NCBI GenBank assembly: GCA_964446285.1
Contig: CAYUNT010000086.1
Span: forward strand, 1 to 17,827
DNA from: CAYUNT01 sp964446285
GTDB lineage: Bacteria > Sumerlaeota > Sumerlaeia > SLMS01 > CAYUNT01
Direction of reading: 5' to 3'
DNA length: 17,827 nt
Numbering within the stretch: position 1 is the stretch's first letter; every line of letters begins with the position of its first letter. Below the pieces are notes generated by a model, which saw only the letters and a program-made list of their open reading frames with translations, was not told the origin of the DNA and searched no databases. The position numbers and the translations under genes were made by a program. This document shows positions 14,984 through 17,827 of this stretch, in pieces.

Positions 14984-15780
14984 ACCTGGGAACTTACATC
15001 CTTCTTTTTCTGGCCGGATTGGCGGCGGGCGTCATCAACACCGTCGGCGGCGGCGGGAGCATCCTCACCCTGCCCGCGCTGATTATTCTGGCGGGGATTC
15101 CGGGCACGGCCGCCAACGCCACAAACCGCATCGGGATCATCGTGCAAAACATTGTGGCGGTGCGGCAATTCCGCAAAGGCGGCGCGTTTGAAACGCATCT
15201 GATCTGGCGCGTGCTGCCCGCGGGGCTTGTGGGCGGCGTTCTCGGAGCGCGCCTCGCCTCGATTCTGCCCGACGCGCAATTCGAACGCATCCTTGGCATT
15301 CTCATGCTCGGATTGCTCGTGCTGGTCCTGACAAAACCCAAGCCGCACCTATTGGAAGAAGGCGGCCCGGTGGATGCCTGGCTGACGCTCAGCGCGGAGA
15401 AAAAATGGACCGCCGTGATTGTGTTTTTCCTGCTGGGCGTCTATTCGGGATTCCTGCAGGCCGGCGTCGGGATTATGATCCTCGTGGCGCTTGGCTATCT
15501 GGTGCGGCTCGATCTCGTGCGCGGAAATTACATCAAACTTGTTTTTACTCTCGGCTTGAATCTGATCGCGTTTGGGATTTTCGTCATGGGTGGATTGCGG
15601 ATCGAATGGCTGGCCGGGATTGTGATTACGGCCGGACAATCCGCCGGCGCGCTGGCGGGCAGCTGGGTGGCCATCCGCAAAGGCGAATGCTGGATATTGG
15701 CGATTCTCACCATTTCCATCCTTGCCAGCAGCGCCAAATTGCTCGGGTTTTTCGATTATCTGAAATCCTTGTGGATGTGA
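14980..15780 (+). CDS. TauE/SafE-family membrane permease
   Basis: Inner-membrane protein of the TauE/SafE (DUF81) family, linked elsewhere to export or uptake of sulfite, sulfonates or other small organic anions; the substrate here is unknown. It has 266 residues, normal for the family, with about eight hydrophobic segments. The N-terminal repeat carries the hallmark AGVINTVGGGGSILTLPAL (residues 16-34) followed by GTAANATNRIG. The second half starts with the matching hallmark YSGFLQAGVGIMILVAL. Its ATG overlaps the TGA of the ABC ATPase (ATGA), so the two are probably translationally coupled and share a transcript. That pairing is odd, because a TauE-like protein has no known role in glycan export. 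No sulfur-metabolism genes are visible nearby. Confidence 0.93.
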   Translation: MNLGTYILLFLAGLAAGVINTVGGGGSILTLPALIILAGIPGTAANATNRIGIIVQNIVAVRQFRKGGAFETHLIWRVLPAGLVGGVLGARLASILPDAQFERILGILMLGLLVLVLTKPKPHLLEEGGPVDAWLTLSAEKKWTAVIVFFLLGVYSGFLQAGVGIMILVALGYLVRLDLVRGNYIKLVFTLGLNLIAFGIFVMGGLRIEWLAGIVITAGQSAGALAGSWVAIRKGECWILAILTISILASSAKLLGFFDYLKSLWM

Positions 15781-15889
15781 TTATTGGCTGGGGCGCGAAG
15801 GGCTGAACAGTTTTTCCAGGGCGAAGGTGAATTTAGATTAGCTGGCGCATTTTTACGCCCTCAATGGTCTTCGTGGGGAGGCAATCCGC

Positions 15890-16375
15890 ATGACGCAAGA
15901 TGAACAGCAACTCAATCTGCTTTCCATTTTTCACTTCGTGGTTGGAGGGATTGCAGGACTGATTTCCCTTTTGCCCACCTTTCACTTGGCAATTGGAATC
16001 GCTCTGCTCAACGCCCCTCCAAGGTCTTCCGGACATGACAATGACATTGGGTCATTGGTCGCCATCATGTTTATTGTCATAGCTTCCATCTTTATTCTTG
16101 CGGGCCTGACTTTCTCCACATGTATATGGATTTCAGGACGGTGTCTGGCCCAGCGCAGGCATCACACCTACTGCCTCGTCATGGCCGGGGTGGAGTGCAT
16201 GTTTTTTCCCTTCGGCACGGCGCTTGGCGTGTTCACGATTCTGGTGCTTATGCGCGAATCGGTGAAGCAGATGTTTGGCGTTGGCACTACTCCTGGACCT
16301 TCCGCCCCGCCTTATCATCCCCAAGGTCCCGCCGCGCCTCCCAATCCCTCGGTCGGCGCTGGCGCTCGCGAATGA
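15890..16375 (+). CDS. Small uncharacterised membrane protein
   Basis: A 161-residue protein of unknown function. It begins MTQDEQQLNLLSIFHFVVGG, followed by hydrophobic stretches at about 9-40, 54-80 and 91-118, suggesting three or four TM helices. The third ends in FFPFGTALGVFTILVLMRES, a motif I recall from a widespread family of small unnamed bacterial membrane proteins that start DEQxLxLLSIFHY. A short amphipathic stretch follows, then a Pro/Gly/Ala-rich, probably disordered tail (about 130-161). The start is well supported: GGAGG (15877-15881) lies 8 bases before the ATG. It stands 109 bases after the TauE-like gene and 31 bases before the TPR lipoprotein gene, so it may be co-transcribed with the latter. 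Confidence 0.75.
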   Translation: MTQDEQQLNLLSIFHFVVGGIAGLISLLPTFHLAIGIALLNAPPRSSGHDNDIGSLVAIMFIVIASIFILAGLTFSTCIWISGRCLAQRRHHTYCLVMAGVECMFFPFGTALGVFTILVLMRESVKQMFGVGTTPGPSAPPYHPQGPAAPPNPSVGAGARE

Positions 16376-16406
16376 CGCCTATTCAGAAATTTAAGAGGAT
16401 CATGCA

Positions 16407-17729
16407 GTGAATCGTTCCGCAGTCGCCGCTTTCCTTGCCATTATCCTTCCGGTATTTGCCATCCTGGGATGCGGACAGAAAAATGACTGGGCGCAGTTGT
16501 ATAATGAAGCTACGAGCCTTTATCATGCAGGGGACTATGATCGCGCCATCGTCGTGGCGAAAAATGCCCTCGATGTGGCCGAGCGCGACTTTAATCCGAA
16601 CCACCCGTCTCTGGCCAAGAGCCTGAATCTCCTTGCGCTCCTCCACAACATCAAGGGTCAGCGCGGCCAGGCCGAGCCGTATTTCAAACGCGCGCTGGCC
16701 ATTCAGGAAAAGGTCCTGGGGCCGAATCATCTCGACGTGGCCACAACCGTCAACAATCTGGCGGAGCTCTATTATTATCAGGGCGATTACAAGCAATCAG
16801 AATCGCTCTACCAGCGTTCGCTGGCGGCCTATAAAAAAGCCTGTGGTCCGGAACACGCAGACACGGCGAAAGTAATGAATAATCTTGCGGTGTTGTATAA
16901 AGCGCAAGGCCGCTATGCGCAGGCCGAACTTCTCTACAAACAATCCCTGGCGATCAGAGAAAAGGTCTTGGGACCCGAACATCCCGAGGTGGCCACGAGC
17001 CTGAGCAACCTAGCGCTCATCTACATTACCCAAGGCCTCTATGATCAGGCGGATCCGCTTTTAAAACGCGCAATTTCCATTCAGGAGAAGGCTCTCGGTT
17101 CCGACCATCCCGCCGTAGCTACAAGCCTGAACAACCTGGCCATGCTTTACAAGGCACAGGATCAATACGAACAGGCCGAGCCGCTCTATAAACGCAGCCT
17201 GGCCATTTCCGAGAAGGTCTATGGCCCCGATCACCCCAATGTGGCTTCTGTCTTGAACAACCTGGCCATGTTATATGTTGCCCAGGACGAGTATGACCAA
17301 GCCGAACCACTTTACAAACGCGCCTTGGAGATACGTGAGAAGTCTCTTGGCCCGGATCATCCGGACGTCGCCCAGAGCATGAACAACCTCGCCGTATTCT
17401 ATAATTCCCAGGGCCGGTATAAGAATGCCGAGCCGCTCTACAAAAGCACTCTGGCCGCTTATGAGAAGGCGCTTGGCCCCGATCATCCCAATGTGGCGGC
17501 GAGCCTGAACAACTTGGGAACATTCTATTATGCGCAAGGCTTGTATGAACAGGCCGAATCGTCCTGCAAACGCGCCGTGGCCATTTGGGAAAAGGCCTTG
17601 GGTCCGGATCATCCCAACGTGGCGGCAGGGCTTGAAAATCTGGCGGCGGTTTATCGCAAAATGGACCGCGCGGAAGACGCCGAAGCCCTGGAGCAGCGCG
17701 CGGCGCGTATTCGGGAGAAAAATCAATAA
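16407..17729 (+). CDS. TPR (kinesin-light-chain type) repeat lipoprotein
   Basis: A 440-residue protein that probably acts as a protein-binding scaffold on a membrane surface. A signal peptide ends in AILGC, a plausible lipobox with Cys22. The rest is almost entirely tetratricopeptide repeats: one degenerate unit (about 28-63), then nine units of 42 residues from 64 to 440, the last one residue short. The consensus is NNLAxLYxxQGxYxQAExLY, then KRSLAIxEKxLGPDHPxVA. This 42-residue spacing, longer than the usual 34, marks the TPR_10/TPR_12 or kinesin-light-chain subclass. No enzymatic or CHAT-protease domain is attached. The start is GTG 16407, preceded by AGAGGA (16394-16399). A nearby ATG at 16403 reads ATG-CAG-TGA and is not the start of this protein. 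I see no clear terminator downstream, only a 4-bp hairpin at 17731-17744. Confidence 0.92.
   Translation: MNRSAVAAFLAIILPVFAILGCGQKNDWAQLYNEATSLYHAGDYDRAIVVAKNALDVAERDFNPNHPSLAKSLNLLALLHNIKGQRGQAEPYFKRALAIQEKVLGPNHLDVATTVNNLAELYYYQGDYKQSESLYQRSLAAYKKACGPEHADTAKVMNNLAVLYKAQGRYAQAELLYKQSLAIREKVLGPEHPEVATSLSNLALIYITQGLYDQADPLLKRAISIQEKALGSDHPAVATSLNNLAMLYKAQDQYEQAEPLYKRSLAISEKVYGPDHPNVASVLNNLAMLYVAQDEYDQAEPLYKRALEIREKSLGPDHPDVAQSMNNLAVFYNSQGRYKNAEPLYKSTLAAYEKALGPDHPNVAASLNNLGTFYYAQGLYEQAESSCKRAVAIWEKALGPDHPNVAAGLENLAAVYRKMDRAEDAEALEQRAARIREKNQ
16596..17726 (+). repeat. Nine tandem 126-base coding repeats (TPR units)
   Basis: Nine head-to-tail units of 126 bases encode residues 64-440 of the TPR lipoprotein. 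Units five to eight are the most alike at protein level (PDHPxVAxSLNNLAxxY core). At DNA level they share blocks such as GCCGAGCCGCTCTA and AACAACCTGGCCATG but differ at many third positions. The array is therefore an old duplication kept by selection rather than a very recent expansion. Confidence 0.85.
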
Positions 17730-17827
17730 GCGGCGAAAACCGCAATGCTCTTCGGATTTTTTCCGCAAGAAAGTTACAAAGGTCCCCGGCAGCAGCGGCA
17801 TCATTGTGGGGCAGCAGGGGCGGTGGT

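Noticed and set aside
16596..17726. Periodic repeats as a CRISPR or satellite array
   Set aside because: The 126-base units are in frame, encode TPR helices and vary at third positions, so they are protein-coding repeats.
17731..17766. GCGG-CGAAAA-CCGC followed later by TTTTTT as a terminator of the TPR gene
   Set aside because: The stem is only 4 bp and the T-run is separated from it by about 15 bases.

Overview
The window is a GC-rich stretch of a Gram-negative-type bacterial chromosome. Double-membrane markers are a fused SecDF translocase, a LolC/LolE-type lipoprotein transporter permease, an OmpA-domain lipoprotein and two further lipoproteins. Several interspersed DNA repeats (palindromic TTGGGC/GCCCAA elements, ACCACAAAG inverted repeats, GGTCCCAT 9-mers) are of kinds I associate with uncultured Verrucomicrobia, Planctomycetes, Lentisphaerae, Sumerlaeota and similar lineages. 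A PVC or neighbouring candidate-phylum origin is a reasonable guess. It is not proven from the sequence.

Layout. Positions 2-6278 (+) hold an HD-domain phosphohydrolase cut by the window edge, secDF, a PilZ-domain protein and an EF-G-like GTPase, closed by a clear intrinsic terminator at 6349-6389. Positions 6396-8192 (-) hold a large polytopic membrane protein of the GT-C/YfhO-like kind, convergent with the EF-G-like gene. Positions 8193-9272 form a long intergenic region between divergent genes, with a cluster of interspersed repeats, an AT-rich island and no convincing gene. Positions 9273-11370 (+) encode two lipoproteins: a glycine-zipper/coiled-coil/OmpA protein and a DUF4410-like protein. 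After 328 bases without a gene, 11699-13363 (+) encodes a LolC/E permease with an unusual N-terminal extension. A strong 88-base inverted repeat follows. Then come a Wzt/KpsT-type polysaccharide-export ATPase (13520-14983) and, overlapping it by 4 bases, a TauE/SafE permease (14980-15780). The window ends with a small uncharacterised membrane protein (15890-16375) and a TPR lipoprotein made of 42-residue kinesin-light-chain-type repeats (16407-17729).

How the genes fit together. The shared theme is the cell envelope: SecDF moves proteins across the inner membrane, LolC/E extracts lipoproteins towards the outer membrane, the OmpA lipoprotein anchors to peptidoglycan, and the Wzt-like ATPase would power glycan export. 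The window does not show that these form one operon. Intrinsic terminators or hairpins separate several of them. I find no CRISPR array, transposase, integrase, tRNA or rRNA, and no obvious defence or biosynthetic system. The most unusual material is the repeat content, including two places where a repeat is read as part of a protein C-terminus or C-terminal tail, and the extended LolC.
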